Below, piece after piece: positions 34,606 through 43,327 of a stretch of 57,618 nt of DNA. The position numbers and the translations under genes were made by a program. The notes under the pieces were generated by a model. The model ran no database searches and was not told the origin of the DNA. It worked only from the letters and a program-made list of their open reading frames with translations. Position 1 is the first letter of the stretch; each line of letters begins with the position of its first letter. Source of the DNA: Methylophaga sp. (GTDB lineage: Bacteria; Pseudomonadota; Gammaproteobacteria; Nitrosococcales; Methylophagaceae); contig NVVW01000003.1 of the NCBI GenBank assembly GCA_002733505.1, positions 89,892 to 147,509 on the forward strand. The letters are read 5' to 3'.

Positions 34606-36720
34606 ATGAGACTTTGGCCAGCGATAAAATTAAAATTACGCAGTAAGTTATTACTGGTTTCATTGGTGCTATTGCTTTTACCTTGGTTGGGTGTGCGTTA
34701 TATCCAAGCAATGGAAGATTTATTGCAGCAACAACAAGCACAGTCAATGGCAACCATTGCTAAAGCTAGCGCCATTTTGATAGCACAATATTCTGCACCA
34801 TTAATTGAACGAATTGCGCTTTTAGAACGTAAAATGCGTGTGGACAAAATAGTGGTATCGACGCTTGCCGCCGCCATTGTAATTGATGGCTACAAAAATG
34901 AATGGTCAGATCTTCAGGGCTTAATGCAAACGTTTCCCGCGACCAATCAACTCTCTTATGGCCACAAAATTGATCCACAAGACGTAACAGCACGCTATTT
35001 ATGGGCAAAACAACAACGATCTTTAATGATGATGCTAGATGTGGCCGATGATTCAATTGTATTGCGTGATCCACGCAGCCCCAACCGGCACGGTGGCGAT
35101 GCGGTTGTGTTGGCTGTTGTGGATAATAAACAGCGCGTGCGTCGTTATTTGTTAACAGCAAGTGCATTGGGGCAGATTAATGCCTTTGAATATCTAGGCA
35201 GTTATCTCGATCCAGTTGTAATTGGCAGGCAAAGCGCTATTAAAGCAGCATGGCAGCTATCATCATATGGCTATCGCTTAGAGCTTATTTTACCCGAATC
35301 GATGGTTGGTTCATCGATAGCGATAGCTATTATTGATGTTGATGAAAACGAGACTGAACCACAGGTCATTGGCATAGGAGATGTACGAGATAGTGCACTT
35401 TTTGCTGATGTGCTCTTACCCTCCACCCAGTTATCAAATGTATTAGCAGAGATGGCAACGGAGGGTGTCAGGATTTGGTTGATAGATGGTGAACGCAATA
35501 CACTTGCTAGTGCAGGTCAGGGTGAAGTATTGATTGCCGAACCATCATTAAATACGCTGGCAGATTTATTTTATAACTTATTTTTAGAAACGGCGGTATC
35601 AGATGATGAATCATTACAGTATCAACAGGCCGTTTTTATGGGTAATGCAGTGCAAACAGCGCTCACTGGCAAGGCAGCAACAGAACGTCGGCAGCTAAGA
35701 GGGAGCGAGCAAACGGTGATTGTGGCAGCTCAAGCTATTATGATAGACGGGATCAATATGGGTGTTATCGTAGCAGAAAAAAACACCAATACTATTATGG
35801 GGCTTCAGAACCAAGCGGTAAAAACATTACTCAATACTAGTTTATGGGTGATGGCTATCGCCATTATTGTTCTAATTGGATTTGCTAGCCGCCTTTCTTT
35901 TAGAATTAGGCGATTAAATCGTGATGTTTCTGCCGTAGTAAGTGGTGAAGGTCGCGTGTCAGGGGTGCTCAAGCAACGTGCAGAATATGATGAATTGGGT
36001 GAATTACGGCAAGGGTTTGAACAACTTTTTGAGCGTTTAGGATTGTATACCGATTATTTGGAAGCCTTATCATCACGATTGACACATGAATTACGCACGC
36101 CAGTGGCTGTTATTAGAACGTCATTAGAACATTTGGAACAATCGCCTGATAATAGTCAAGTTTATATTGATCGCGCACGCGCAGGCAGTGAACGTCTCAA
36201 TAATATTATCGCTAGAATGAGTGAGGCAAGTCGGCTAGAACAAACTGTTAATAAGGTAGCGCTAGAAGTGTTTAACTTAACGGCCTTGTTAAAAGGTATC
36301 GCACCTGTTTACCAAGATCTTCATCCACAAGTATTATTTGAATTTAATTTAGCAGAGGAAGCTATCGAGATAAAAGGTTGCCAAGAGTTAATTGTACAAA
36401 TGCTAGATAAACTGATTGCCAATGCGGTTGATTTTCATTTTGCTGAAACAGCAATAGTGATAAGTCTTGAAAAACCCCATAAATTAAACACAGCTATTCT
36501 TACAGTAAAAAATTCAGGATCTCCACTACCTGAAGGTAGGGAACAACAATTATTCCAGCCTATGGTTTCTATTCGTGAAGCAACCACGCAATCACCCGTA
36601 GCGCATTTAGGTTTGGGTTTATATATTGTCAAACTCATTGTGCAGCAACATAAAGGGCACGTTATCGCCCATAATTGGCAACAAGGAGTAGAGTTTCGGA
36701 TTGAGCTGCCGATAATATAG
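34606..36720 (+). CDS. pdsS: Dedicated sortase system histidine kinase PdsS
   Basis: The 704-residue sensor kinase has an N-terminal membrane segment (LLLVSLVLLLLPWLGVRYI), a large periplasmic sensor region (about 35-405, with LRDPRSPNRHGGDAVVLAVVD), a second membrane segment (TSLWVMAIAIIVLIGF) and a HAMP-like linker. The phosphorylation domain has the His in RLTHELRTPVAVIRTSLEHL, and the ATPase domain has NAVDFHF, VKNSGSPLPEG and HLGLGLYIVKLIVQQH. It matches the dedicated-sortase kinase in length and order. With pdsR it forms a two-component operon. The envelope signal sensed is unknown. Confidence 0.9.
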   Translation: MRLWPAIKLKLRSKLLLVSLVLLLLPWLGVRYIQAMEDLLQQQQAQSMATIAKASAILIAQYSAPLIERIALLERKMRVDKIVVSTLAAAIVIDGYKNEWSDLQGLMQTFPATNQLSYGHKIDPQDVTARYLWAKQQRSLMMMLDVADDSIVLRDPRSPNRHGGDAVVLAVVDNKQRVRRYLLTASALGQINAFEYLGSYLDPVVIGRQSAIKAAWQLSSYGYRLELILPESMVGSSIAIAIIDVDENETEPQVIGIGDVRDSALFADVLLPSTQLSNVLAEMATEGVRIWLIDGERNTLASAGQGEVLIAEPSLNTLADLFYNLFLETAVSDDESLQYQQAVFMGNAVQTALTGKAATERRQLRGSEQTVIVAAQAIMIDGINMGVIVAEKNTNTIMGLQNQAVKTLLNTSLWVMAIAIIVLIGFASRLSFRIRRLNRDVSAVVSGEGRVSGVLKQRAEYDELGELRQGFEQLFERLGLYTDYLEALSSRLTHELRTPVAVIRTSLEHLEQSPDNSQVYIDRARAGSERLNNIIARMSEASRLEQTVNKVALEVFNLTALLKGIAPVYQDLHPQVLFEFNLAEEAIEIKGCQELIVQMLDKLIANAVDFHFAETAIVISLEKPHKLNTAILTVKNSGSPLPEGREQQLFQPMVSIREATTQSPVAHLGLGLYIVKLIVQQHKGHVIAHNWQQGVEFRIELPII

Positions 36721-36751
36721 TTATGCTATAAATTTATAGGGTGTTATCACA

Positions 36752-37174
36752 ATGAAAACTATACGAGGTATAACTTATTTAGTAGCTGTTAATTTGATGC
36801 TATTTTTACCCATAGTCGAAGCAGATATCCCCATGCCGCCAATACCGATTGAACCGATTTATTTTGAACCACCCGTTGTTGAAGCCAGCCAACAACAAAA
36901 ACAGTTAAATTGCATTGAATTAGATAATACGATTCGTTATTTGCATCCATATCGCTATACCTATAAAGATAGCTTTTATGATGATACGACCAACACGATG
37001 GCGGTAACGTTAATTACTGTAGATTCGGTTCCGATTGTAGGAGGTTTATTGGGCTTAGGCTACTTAACGTATTCATCAATGGTCGAAGAAAAAGAAAATA
37101 GACGGATGTTAAATGTTGAACAGCAAATTAGCATGATGCAACAACTAAAAGCTGAATTACACTGTTTTGAATAA
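36752..37174 (+). CDS. Small exported protein of unknown function
   Basis: The 140-residue protein begins with a signal peptide (MKTIRGITYLVAVNLMLFLPIVEA). A proline-rich stretch follows (DIPMPPIPIEPIYFEPPVVEA), then CIELDNTIRYLHPYRYTYKDSFYDD. One glycine-rich hydrophobic segment (VPIVGGLLGLGYLTYSSM) and a helical end with a final Cys come last. The Cys pair (about residues 50 and 138) could form a disulfide. I do not recognise the family. It lies 31 bp after pdsS on the same strand, and may belong to the sortase-system operon as an envelope component. Confidence 0.7.
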   Translation: MKTIRGITYLVAVNLMLFLPIVEADIPMPPIPIEPIYFEPPVVEASQQQKQLNCIELDNTIRYLHPYRYTYKDSFYDDTTNTMAVTLITVDSVPIVGGLLGLGYLTYSSMVEEKENRRMLNVEQQISMMQQLKAELHCFE

Positions 37175-37300
37175 GCAACAACAAGAATTTTTTAAAAACC
37201 TTGATTGAGATGAGGCTCACAATAAGCCATTTTATTGCTTGTAGTCACCTCTCTATATCATGTACTATCAAGATAATGAATTACCAAAGAGGTATATACA

Positions 37301-38023
37301 ATGACAGCAATGGATATAAAAACAAAATGGTATGAAGCTAATCTAAAAACCGCGCGAGAAAGCCGTAAGAAATGGTATAAAGCCAATGAAAAAGTAGCAA
37401 GCACATTACCTAAAAAACATTGGCATGAAACTGATAAAAGTCGGGCTACACATACAGCAAAACCATGGTATGAAGCTAACTTGGCTGGTCATTTAGATGC
37501 TAAGAGAAAATGGTATGAAGCTAATCTAAAAGTTGCGGTAGATTCAATTCGAAAAGAGCGTGCTAAATGGTATGAAGCGAATCAGCAACAGCAAGAAAAT
37601 ACACATCAACCATGGTATGAAGCAAATATAAACTCTGACCCTCATATGGAAACGAAGAGGAGGTGGTATCGTGCTAATCTTAAAATGGCACGAGATAAAC
37701 AAGCTAAATGGTATGAAGCCAATCAGCAACAGGCAAAAGACACACCTCAACCGTGGTATGAAGCAAATATACATGCTGATCCACATATGGATCAGAAGAA
37801 AAAATGGTATAAAGCGAATCTTGAAATTGCTAGAGAGAATATTAGCAACAAGAAATGGTATGAAGCTAATTTATATGTAGATCAATATAGTGATGCTAAA
37901 CGAAAATGGTTTATGGCTAATCTTGCACTTACACGTAAAAAATCTGAAAAGAAAAAATGGTATGAGGCCAATCTTGAAGCTACACGTCAAGAGCAGAAAA
38001 AATGGTATAACAGCAATAAATGA
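37301..38023 (+). CDS. WYEAN-repeat protein, 15 repeats
   Basis: The 240-residue protein consists almost wholly of a repeat with consensus K-W-Y-E-A-N-L, Trp at 10, 25, 41, 56, 71, 90, 105, 122, 137, 152, 169, 186, 203, 220 and 235. Spacing is 15-19 residues. A 47-residue block (nucleotides 37562-37702) is duplicated directly (37703-37843). Repeats follow two forms, KKWYEANLK-x-A-R and QPWYEANI-x-x-DPHM. The protein is very basic, has no signal peptide, membrane segment or cysteine, and is probably helical. I know no named family for it. AGAGGT precedes the ATG by eight bases. It overlaps the metallo-beta-lactamase gene by 4 bp (ATGA), so their production is coupled. Possible roles include binding nucleic acid or a polyanion, or a multi-core peptide precursor. 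Confidence 0.9.
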   Translation: MTAMDIKTKWYEANLKTARESRKKWYKANEKVASTLPKKHWHETDKSRATHTAKPWYEANLAGHLDAKRKWYEANLKVAVDSIRKERAKWYEANQQQQENTHQPWYEANINSDPHMETKRRWYRANLKMARDKQAKWYEANQQQAKDTPQPWYEANIHADPHMDQKKKWYKANLEIARENISNKKWYEANLYVDQYSDAKRKWFMANLALTRKKSEKKKWYEANLEATRQEQKKWYNSNK

Positions 38024-38658
38024 TAGAAATTAAATGCCTCACCGTTGGGGCATTTCAGGTTAATACCTATTTAATTAAAGATCTGGCAACGCAAGCCTGT
38101 GCGATTATTGACACAGGTGAAAGTGATGACTTGGTTGAACGCTTACAAGCGATACAGCCTCGCCCTAATATTCAAAAGATTTTGCTGACACATGCGCATT
38201 TAGACCATGCAGGTGCTTTAGTAGCATTGCAGAAGGCTTTTGATGTGCCTACCTATTTACCTAGGTTAGAAATACCATTATTTGAAACATTACCAGAGCA
38301 GGGGACATGGTTTGGCGCTCCTCAGATGAACCGACCTTGCGGTCGAATTGATCATCTGGTTGATGACGGCGATGTAATTCAGCTAGGCGAAACAACACTA
38401 CATTTTATTTCAACGCCAGGCCATACTCCCGGCCAGGGTTGTTATTATGATGAAGCTAATATTTTTGTTGGTGATACTTTATTTGCGGGCAGTGTAGGTA
38501 GGACTGATCTGCCAATGGGTGATCCTAGCCTTGCACAAAAAAGCCTGGCAAAGTTAATGAAACTATCTGGTAATCTACAGGTACACAGTGGTCATGGACC
38601 GGTGACAACGTTAGCACAAGAGTTAGCCAATAATCCTTTCTTACATTTTTTGAGATAA
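38020..38658 (+). CDS. Metallo-beta-lactamase-fold hydrolase (YcbL/glyoxalase II-like)
   Basis: The 212-residue protein has the full metal-binding set: THAHLDHAGAL (H-x-H-x-D-H), STPGHTPGQG, FVGDTLFAGSVGRTDLP (bridging Asp) and HSGHGPVTTL. This is the YcbL-type short form of hydroxyacylglutathione hydrolase, without the C-terminal glutathione-binding helices of GloB. It is cytoplasmic and probably a thioesterase. It overlaps the WYEAN-repeat gene by ATGA. Whether that neighbour is a substrate or just an operon partner is unknown. Confidence 0.9.
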   Translation: MIEIKCLTVGAFQVNTYLIKDLATQACAIIDTGESDDLVERLQAIQPRPNIQKILLTHAHLDHAGALVALQKAFDVPTYLPRLEIPLFETLPEQGTWFGAPQMNRPCGRIDHLVDDGDVIQLGETTLHFISTPGHTPGQGCYYDEANIFVGDTLFAGSVGRTDLPMGDPSLAQKSLAKLMKLSGNLQVHSGHGPVTTLAQELANNPFLHFLR

Positions 38659-38716
38659 CGTGCGGTAAAATCAGGGTGAACACATCGTTGCCGCCATGTG
38701 TGATCTTGATGTTAAA

Positions 38717-39256
38717 TTAAGGTCCCTCTTTGAGTGTTCGCTCTGCTTCTTCAAGCGTTTGGTCAGATGCTGGTGCAACTGTTTCTTCATTAATAATCAG
38801 ATCAGGATCTTCTTCACCCAAGCCAATGGTATTTAATAAACCTCGAAAGAAGCCTGTTTTTTTCTCAGTTAAAGGTACAACAACATTGGTACTTTCTTTA
38901 TCTGACTGAGGTAAGTCTTCGCGTGCCACCGTGCGAGTATCACCTTCGACATAATTCAACAGATCATTTTCAAAGAACAAGGTGATACGACGTTGCTCGC
39001 GGTTGCCGTTACCAGGCTGAAAGCTATAGATATAATCCCAACGATGGGGGTGAAAAGTATCAATTAAAAGTGGTGTGCCCATGATATAGGTGACTTGACT
39101 CATGGTCATATCAGGTTTGAGCTTATTGATCATATCTTGAGTAACATCGTTACCTTGTTGAATATCAATGCGATAAACACCAGGGATCTTATCTTTATTA
39201 CATGCGCTGATAAATAGGGTTAAGCTTACGAGTATGCAAATAAGGGCAGTTTTCAT
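38717..39256 (-). CDS. bamE: Outer-membrane assembly lipoprotein BamE
   Basis: The 179-residue lipoprotein has a signal with lipobox LFISAC (Cys about residue 19), and the SmpA/OmlA domain ([69 protein letters not shown]). BamE supports the BamA-BamD complex that inserts outer-membrane proteins. The C-terminal 60 residues ([25 protein letters not shown]) extend beyond the roughly 110-residue E. coli protein. Divergent from fur, a conserved gammaproteobacterial arrangement. Confidence 0.96.
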   Translation of the reverse strand: MKTALICILVSLTLFISACNKDKIPGVYRIDIQQGNDVTQDMINKLKPDMTMSQVTYIMGTPLLIDTFHPHRWDYIYSFQPGNGNREQRRITLFFENDLLNYVEGDTRTVAREDLPQSDKESTNVVVPLTEKKTGFFRGLLNTIGLGEEDPDLIINEETVAPASDQTLEEAERTLKEGP

Positions 39257-39376
39257 TTATATTCGATATCTATATTAATTTCCAAACTGAAATGATACGC
39301 TATAGCCAAATAACTTGAAACCTGCATTTGCAAGTTGCTTGTTAATATCCCTTAGTTTCTAGAGAGTGTATTCGGA

Positions 39377-39787
39377 ATGGAAAGCCAAGATTTAAGAAAA
39401 GCCGGTCTAAAAGTTACCTTGCCAAGATTAAAGGTGTTAGAGATCCTTGAAACATCGGAGCAGCGGCATCTCAGCGCTGAAGATGTTTATAAAGCCATGT
39501 TGGCAATGGGTGAAGAGATTGGGCTAGCCACAGTCTACCGCGTTCTGACCCAGTTTGAAGGCGCAGGCTTAGTTTCTCGGTTAAGCATTGATGGCGGTCA
39601 TGCCGTATTTGAATTGCAAGATGGGCCACATCACGACCACTTGTTATGCGTGCGCTGTAACAAAATTGAAGAGTTTATTGATGAAGTGATTGAGCAACGC
39701 CAACATGAGATTGCTAAAAAGAAAGGCTTTGAAATGACCGACCATAGTTTATATATCTATGGTATTTGTCATAATTGCCAAGAGTAA
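39377..39787 (+). CDS. fur: Ferric uptake regulator Fur
   Basis: The 136-residue Fe2+-dependent repressor has the winged HTH (GLKVTLPRLKVLEILE, DVYKAMLAMGEEIGLATVYRVLTQFE), the regulatory-metal segment HHDHLLCVRCNKIEEF and the C-terminal CHNCQE, giving both CxxC pairs. It is slightly shorter than E. coli Fur (148). No clear Fur box is visible in the 120-bp bamE-fur intergenic region, which instead carries a fragment similar to the second repeat end (39317-39350). Confidence 0.96.
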   Translation: MESQDLRKAGLKVTLPRLKVLEILETSEQRHLSAEDVYKAMLAMGEEIGLATVYRVLTQFEGAGLVSRLSIDGGHAVFELQDGPHHDHLLCVRCNKIEEFIDEVIEQRQHEIAKKKGFEMTDHSLYIYGICHNCQE

Positions 39788-39797
39788 GGAGCCCATT

Positions 39798-39943
39798 TAT
39801 ACCCGTGATCATTCAATGTGTGAATTTTCGCTCCTCCGTCATCCCGGTATGCTTTTAGCCGGGATCTCCGCACAAACAAGACTCCGGCTAAAAGCATACC
39901 GGAGTGACGAGTTTTTTTTGCAACTTGAATGATTACGGGTATA
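39798..39943. repeat. Palindromic interspersed repeat, copy H (compact intact form)
   Basis: A 146-bp copy with terminal repeats TATACCCGTGATCATTCAA and TTGAATGATTACGGGTATA. Inner hairpins ATCCCGG/CCGGGAT and ACTCCGG/CCGGAGT both lack the 25-bp insert. The exact unoccupied IS110 target AACAAGACTCCGGCT lies at 39875-39889, which makes this copy the best reference for the interrupted copy A. Confidence 0.92.
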
Positions 39944-39951
39944 TGTGAGAT

Positions 39952-41622
39952 TTAATGTGAGTTGTCTAGCATTTCTTTAGCATGCAGTCGTGTTTTTTGG
40001 GTAATGGTTACCCCTCCTAACATTCGTGAAATCTCCTCAATTCGTTCAGGATCATTAAGTGCGATAATTTCAATATAAGTACTGTCTTTCAGGTTGGTTT
40101 TGCTAACCTGTAATTGTTGATGTGCCTGAGCCGCAACCTGTGGCAGATGGGTAATACAGATAACTTGTCTATTTTCAGCTAATTTCCGCAAATGATTACC
40201 CACAATTTCAGCAATGCCGCCGCCAATGCCAACATCAACCTCGTCAAATACTAGGGTAGGAACACTACGACTGCTGGCGGTGACTACTTGGATAGCTAAG
40301 CTGATACGAGCCAATTCACCACCAGAAGCAACCTTGCCTAATTCGCCAGCCGCTTGACCAGGGTTAGTTGTAACTAATAGTTGAATATTATCTGCACCGG
40401 TTTCATTAAAGTGCTCGTTGGCCATGGGGGACACAACAAATTCAACTTGGCCTGTTGGCATGGCTAGCTGTTGAATAGATTGTGTTATTTTTTTAGCTAA
40501 AGGTTGCGCAGTTTGTAGCCGTTTTTTAGTGATTTGTTGGCATAACTCACGACATGCCGCCATCTTCTGGCTTAGCTGCTGTTGTAGTTGTTCAGTATGC
40601 ACTTCAATATGGGCTAATGATGCTAGCGCTTGCTGAAGTTGTTCAAAATGATCAGGTAATTGCTCGATTTCGATATGATGTTTACGTGCTTGGTCATGTA
40701 GTGTTGCTAATTCTGTTTCAATTTGTTGCAAGCGCTGCGGATCATTATCGGTGTTATCTAAATAATGACGTAATTCATTTGATGCTTCATCAAGTTGAAT
40801 AACGGTTGAGTTTAATGTTGCAATAATATTTTCAAATTGAGGCTCGATATCTTGATGCTGACTAATCTCGTTTAAAGCCTGACTGATTATAGAATAAGCC
40901 GCGCCTTGCTCTTGTTCAAATAACTGATGTTGTGCTGATTGCGCGGCTTCAATTAATTGTGAGGCATTATTACGTTGTTGATGTTCTTTAACTAGCTGTT
41001 TGATATAATCTTGGTCAAGATTGAGTGCTTGTAACTCATTAACCTGATAATCCAGTAAGTCATGGCGCGCTGTTTGATCTTGAGATTGCTGTGTAAGTGT
41101 ATCTAGTTGATGCTGAGTTGTTTTCAGTTGTTGGTATTGTATGGCTAATTTAGCGAGTAAAGGCTGAGTACCGGCAACGGTGTCCAATAATTCTCGCTGG
41201 GTCTCACTACGTATCAGTGATTGATGGGCATGTTGACCATGAATATCGATAGTGCGGACACTGATCTCACGCAATTGTGCCAATGGTACAGCCCTGCCAT
41301 TGATATAAGCGCGTGAACGACCGTCTTTACTAATCGTTCGGCGTAGATCGCATTGCCCATCATCATCAAGCTCTTGTTCAAGTAACCATGATTGTAAAGG
41401 CGGATTATTTTCAGTAGCAAAACTAGCGGCTATTTCCGCTCGCTCACTGCCTTGTCGAACCATTTTAGAATCAGCACGATCACCTAATACTAAGCTCAGC
41501 GCATCGACTAACATCGACTTTCCAGCTCCGGTCTCACCGGTTAAAGAGGTCATTCCCATAGCAAAAGTGACTTCGATATCTTCAACAACAGCTAAATTGC
41601 GAATGCTGAGGGCGGTGATCAT
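39952..41622 (-). CDS. recN: DNA repair ATPase RecN
   Basis: The 556-residue SMC-like protein acts in double-strand break repair. The N-terminal ATPase part has MTSLTGETGAGKSMLVDALSLVLGDRAD (Walker A), a long central coiled coil (about 150-370) follows, and the C-terminal part has GKVASGGELARISLAIQV (signature) and LVFDEVDVGIGGGIAEIVG (Walker B). Length matches E. coli RecN (553). It overlaps nadK by 4 bp on the minus strand, the usual pair. Confidence 0.97.
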   Translation of the reverse strand: MITALSIRNLAVVEDIEVTFAMGMTSLTGETGAGKSMLVDALSLVLGDRADSKMVRQGSERAEIAASFATENNPPLQSWLLEQELDDDGQCDLRRTISKDGRSRAYINGRAVPLAQLREISVRTIDIHGQHAHQSLIRSETQRELLDTVAGTQPLLAKLAIQYQQLKTTQHQLDTLTQQSQDQTARHDLLDYQVNELQALNLDQDYIKQLVKEHQQRNNASQLIEAAQSAQHQLFEQEQGAAYSIISQALNEISQHQDIEPQFENIIATLNSTVIQLDEASNELRHYLDNTDNDPQRLQQIETELATLHDQARKHHIEIEQLPDHFEQLQQALASLAHIEVHTEQLQQQLSQKMAACRELCQQITKKRLQTAQPLAKKITQSIQQLAMPTGQVEFVVSPMANEHFNETGADNIQLLVTTNPGQAAGELGKVASGGELARISLAIQVVTASSRSVPTLVFDEVDVGIGGGIAEIVGNHLRKLAENRQVICITHLPQVAAQAHQQLQVSKTNLKDSTYIEIIALNDPERIEEISRMLGGVTITQKTRLHAKEMLDNSH

Positions 41623-42485
41623 GTCAGTTTTTTACCCCAGTCAAGTTTTGCACGAAGAATCGAATAATGATCATGATCTTCTAAATGGAGTAGTTGAATT
41701 GTGCTGGTATAGCGTTGAATACGAATAGAGTCGCCAGGTTGCATAATATGGCCTGGACACCCATCGCAGGTTGCCATGGCGGTATTAGTATTATTTTCAC
41801 TTAAAATAATATCAATTACGCTATTGGCGGCAATCACTAAGGGGCGATTACTTAGCGAGTGGGGACAAACAGAGGCGAGCACCAATGCATCTAAATCAAC
41901 ATCAAGAATAGGACCGCCAGCAGACATGGCATAAGCAGTCGATCCTGTAGGCGTGGCGATTACTAAGCCATCTGCGCGTTGACTATTGAGAAAGCGACCA
42001 TTGATATAAGTTTCGAACTCGATCATATGTAGACTTTGATGGGCATGTACAACCACATCATTCATTGCCTTGCCTACGGGTTCTTTAGAATTGTTAATGG
42101 TGGCATACATTAAAAAACGGGTGTCTTCACGATAATCACCATCAAGAATTTTGGTGAGCTGTTGTTCAAGTTTAGAAAGTGTCACATCAGCTAAAAAACC
42201 AAGTCGACCCACATTGACACCTACCAAAGGTAAATTGGAGCCTGATAATGCACGTGAGGCCGATAACAATGTGCCATCACCACCGATAGCGATAGTGAGA
42301 TCACAGTGTTGGGGAAAATCATTAATTGATACAACATCCAGTTCAGGCAAAAAAGCCATGGGTTCGTTGATTACAATGTTTAGCGACCGGGTACGTAGAA
42401 AATCGGTAACGTGTATAACCGCATTTTCCATAACAGGATCATCTTTGCGGATAAAAAGGCCGATTCGTTTAAAAGGAGAACTCAT
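41619..42485 (-). CDS. nadK: NAD kinase
   Basis: The 288-residue enzyme phosphorylates NAD to NADP. It has the GGDGTLLSASR motif (catalytic Asp), NVGRLGFLAD, the NDVVVH segment, LVIATPTGSTAYAMSAGGPI and the C-terminal TIQLLHLEDHDHYSILRAKLDWG. Length agrees with the family (292 in E. coli). It reads into recN with overlapping stop/start, so the two form an operon. Confidence 0.97.
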   Translation of the reverse strand: MSSPFKRIGLFIRKDDPVMENAVIHVTDFLRTRSLNIVINEPMAFLPELDVVSINDFPQHCDLTIAIGGDGTLLSASRALSGSNLPLVGVNVGRLGFLADVTLSKLEQQLTKILDGDYREDTRFLMYATINNSKEPVGKAMNDVVVHAHQSLHMIEFETYINGRFLNSQRADGLVIATPTGSTAYAMSAGGPILDVDLDALVLASVCPHSLSNRPLVIAANSVIDIILSENNTNTAMATCDGCPGHIMQPGDSIRIQRYTSTIQLLHLEDHDHYSILRAKLDWGKKLT

Positions 42486-42641
42486 TTTTTGCTAATTAGC
42501 CTGCCGATATATTAGGAACATTTTATGCATTCTAACGGGTACTTTGATTTATGCAAAGTATTAAGGAAGCTCTGATCAAGTTCAATTATTTTAGACTTGC
42601 TAAAAGCGCCGATATTTTCCACCAAGATCGTAGCGATAGAC

Positions 42642-42798
42642 AGAAAATTGCTCCTCGGTAACTGCTCCTCCGTCACTCCGGTATGCTTACCCAGTCAAGC
42701 TGAGCCGGAGATACAAGTCTTGTTTGTGCGGAGATCCCGGCTAAAAGTATACCGGGATGACGAGGGGTTTTTTGCAAACTTGAATGATCACGGGTATA
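42642..42798. repeat. Palindromic repeat copy I with IS110-like footprint
   Basis: The right terminal repeat (TTGAATGATCACGGGTATA) is intact, but the left end is replaced by unrelated sequence containing a second CTCCTCGGTAACTG. On the minus strand the IS110 target reads AACAAGACT-TGTATCT-CCGGCT, with seven extra bases at 42709-42715 compared with copies C, E and H. The rest of 42486-42877 holds no gene. Confidence 0.85.
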
Positions 42799-42823
42799 TA
42801 TAGTTCTAATAAGGTGGCTAGAT

Positions 42824-42860
42824 ATGATAAAATGACTTGTTTTGTATGTAATTTTATCAT
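42824..42860. promoter_or_regulatory. Inverted repeat in the ndk promoter region
   Basis: ATGATAAAAT and ATTTTATCAT are perfect 10-bp arms around 17 bases, ending 17 bp before the ndk ATG. CATAAT at 42858-42863 may be the -10 element with a weak -35 (ACTTGT) upstream, so the palindrome would span the promoter. Function is inferred. Confidence 0.45.
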
Positions 42861-42877
42861 AATTTTGAGGAACAACA

Positions 42878-43309
42878 ATGGCGATCGAACGTACTATTTC
42901 TATTATTAAACCCGATGCGGTAGCAAAAAATGTCATTGGTGATATTTATTCACGCTTTGAAAAAGCAGGGCTAAGCATTGTTGCGGCACGCATGATCCAC
43001 TTATCACAGCAACAAGCTGAAGGCTTTTATGCAGAGCATAGTGAACGCCCATTTTTTGGTGCACTTGTTAGCTTTATGACTTCGGGTCCGGTGATGGTTC
43101 AAGTTTTAGAAGGTGAAAATGCGGTATTAACTAACCGCGATCTTATGGGCGCAACAAACCCAGCGGATGCCGATGCAGGTACTATTCGGGCTGATTTTGC
43201 AGCAAGTATCGATGAAAATGCAGCACATGGTTCAGATTCAACTGAAAGTGCGGCACGTGAGATTGCCTACTTCTTCACCGAAGATCAACTTTGCGCACGT
43301 ACTCGCTAA
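42878..43309 (+). CDS. ndk: Nucleoside diphosphate kinase
   Basis: The 143-residue enzyme equalises nucleoside triphosphate pools. It has the N-terminal [14 protein letters not shown], the [23 protein letters not shown] segment and the catalytic His in [12 protein letters not shown]. Length is exactly that of the E. coli enzyme. GAGG precedes the ATG. It starts the conserved ndk-rlmN-pilW-rodZ-ispG-hisS row. Confidence 0.97.
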   Translation: MAIERTISIIKPDAVAKNVIGDIYSRFEKAGLSIVAARMIHLSQQQAEGFYAEHSERPFFGALVSFMTSGPVMVQVLEGENAVLTNRDLMGATNPADADAGTIRADFAASIDENAAHGSDSTESAAREIAYFFTEDQLCARTR

Positions 43310-43327
43310 ACACGGCTGAGTGATATA

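Noticed and set aside
37301..38023. CRISPR-like array
   Set aside because: The regular DNA repeats are codons of a repeated peptide in one long reading frame with a ribosome-binding site. There are no unique spacers of constant length.
39257..39376. Fur box between bamE and fur
   Set aside because: No stretch comes near the GATAATGATAATCATTATC consensus.
42597..42803. 68-aa ORF before ndk
   Set aside because: Reads through repeat copy I in the frame that gives the same meaningless peptide as at 12.4 kb.
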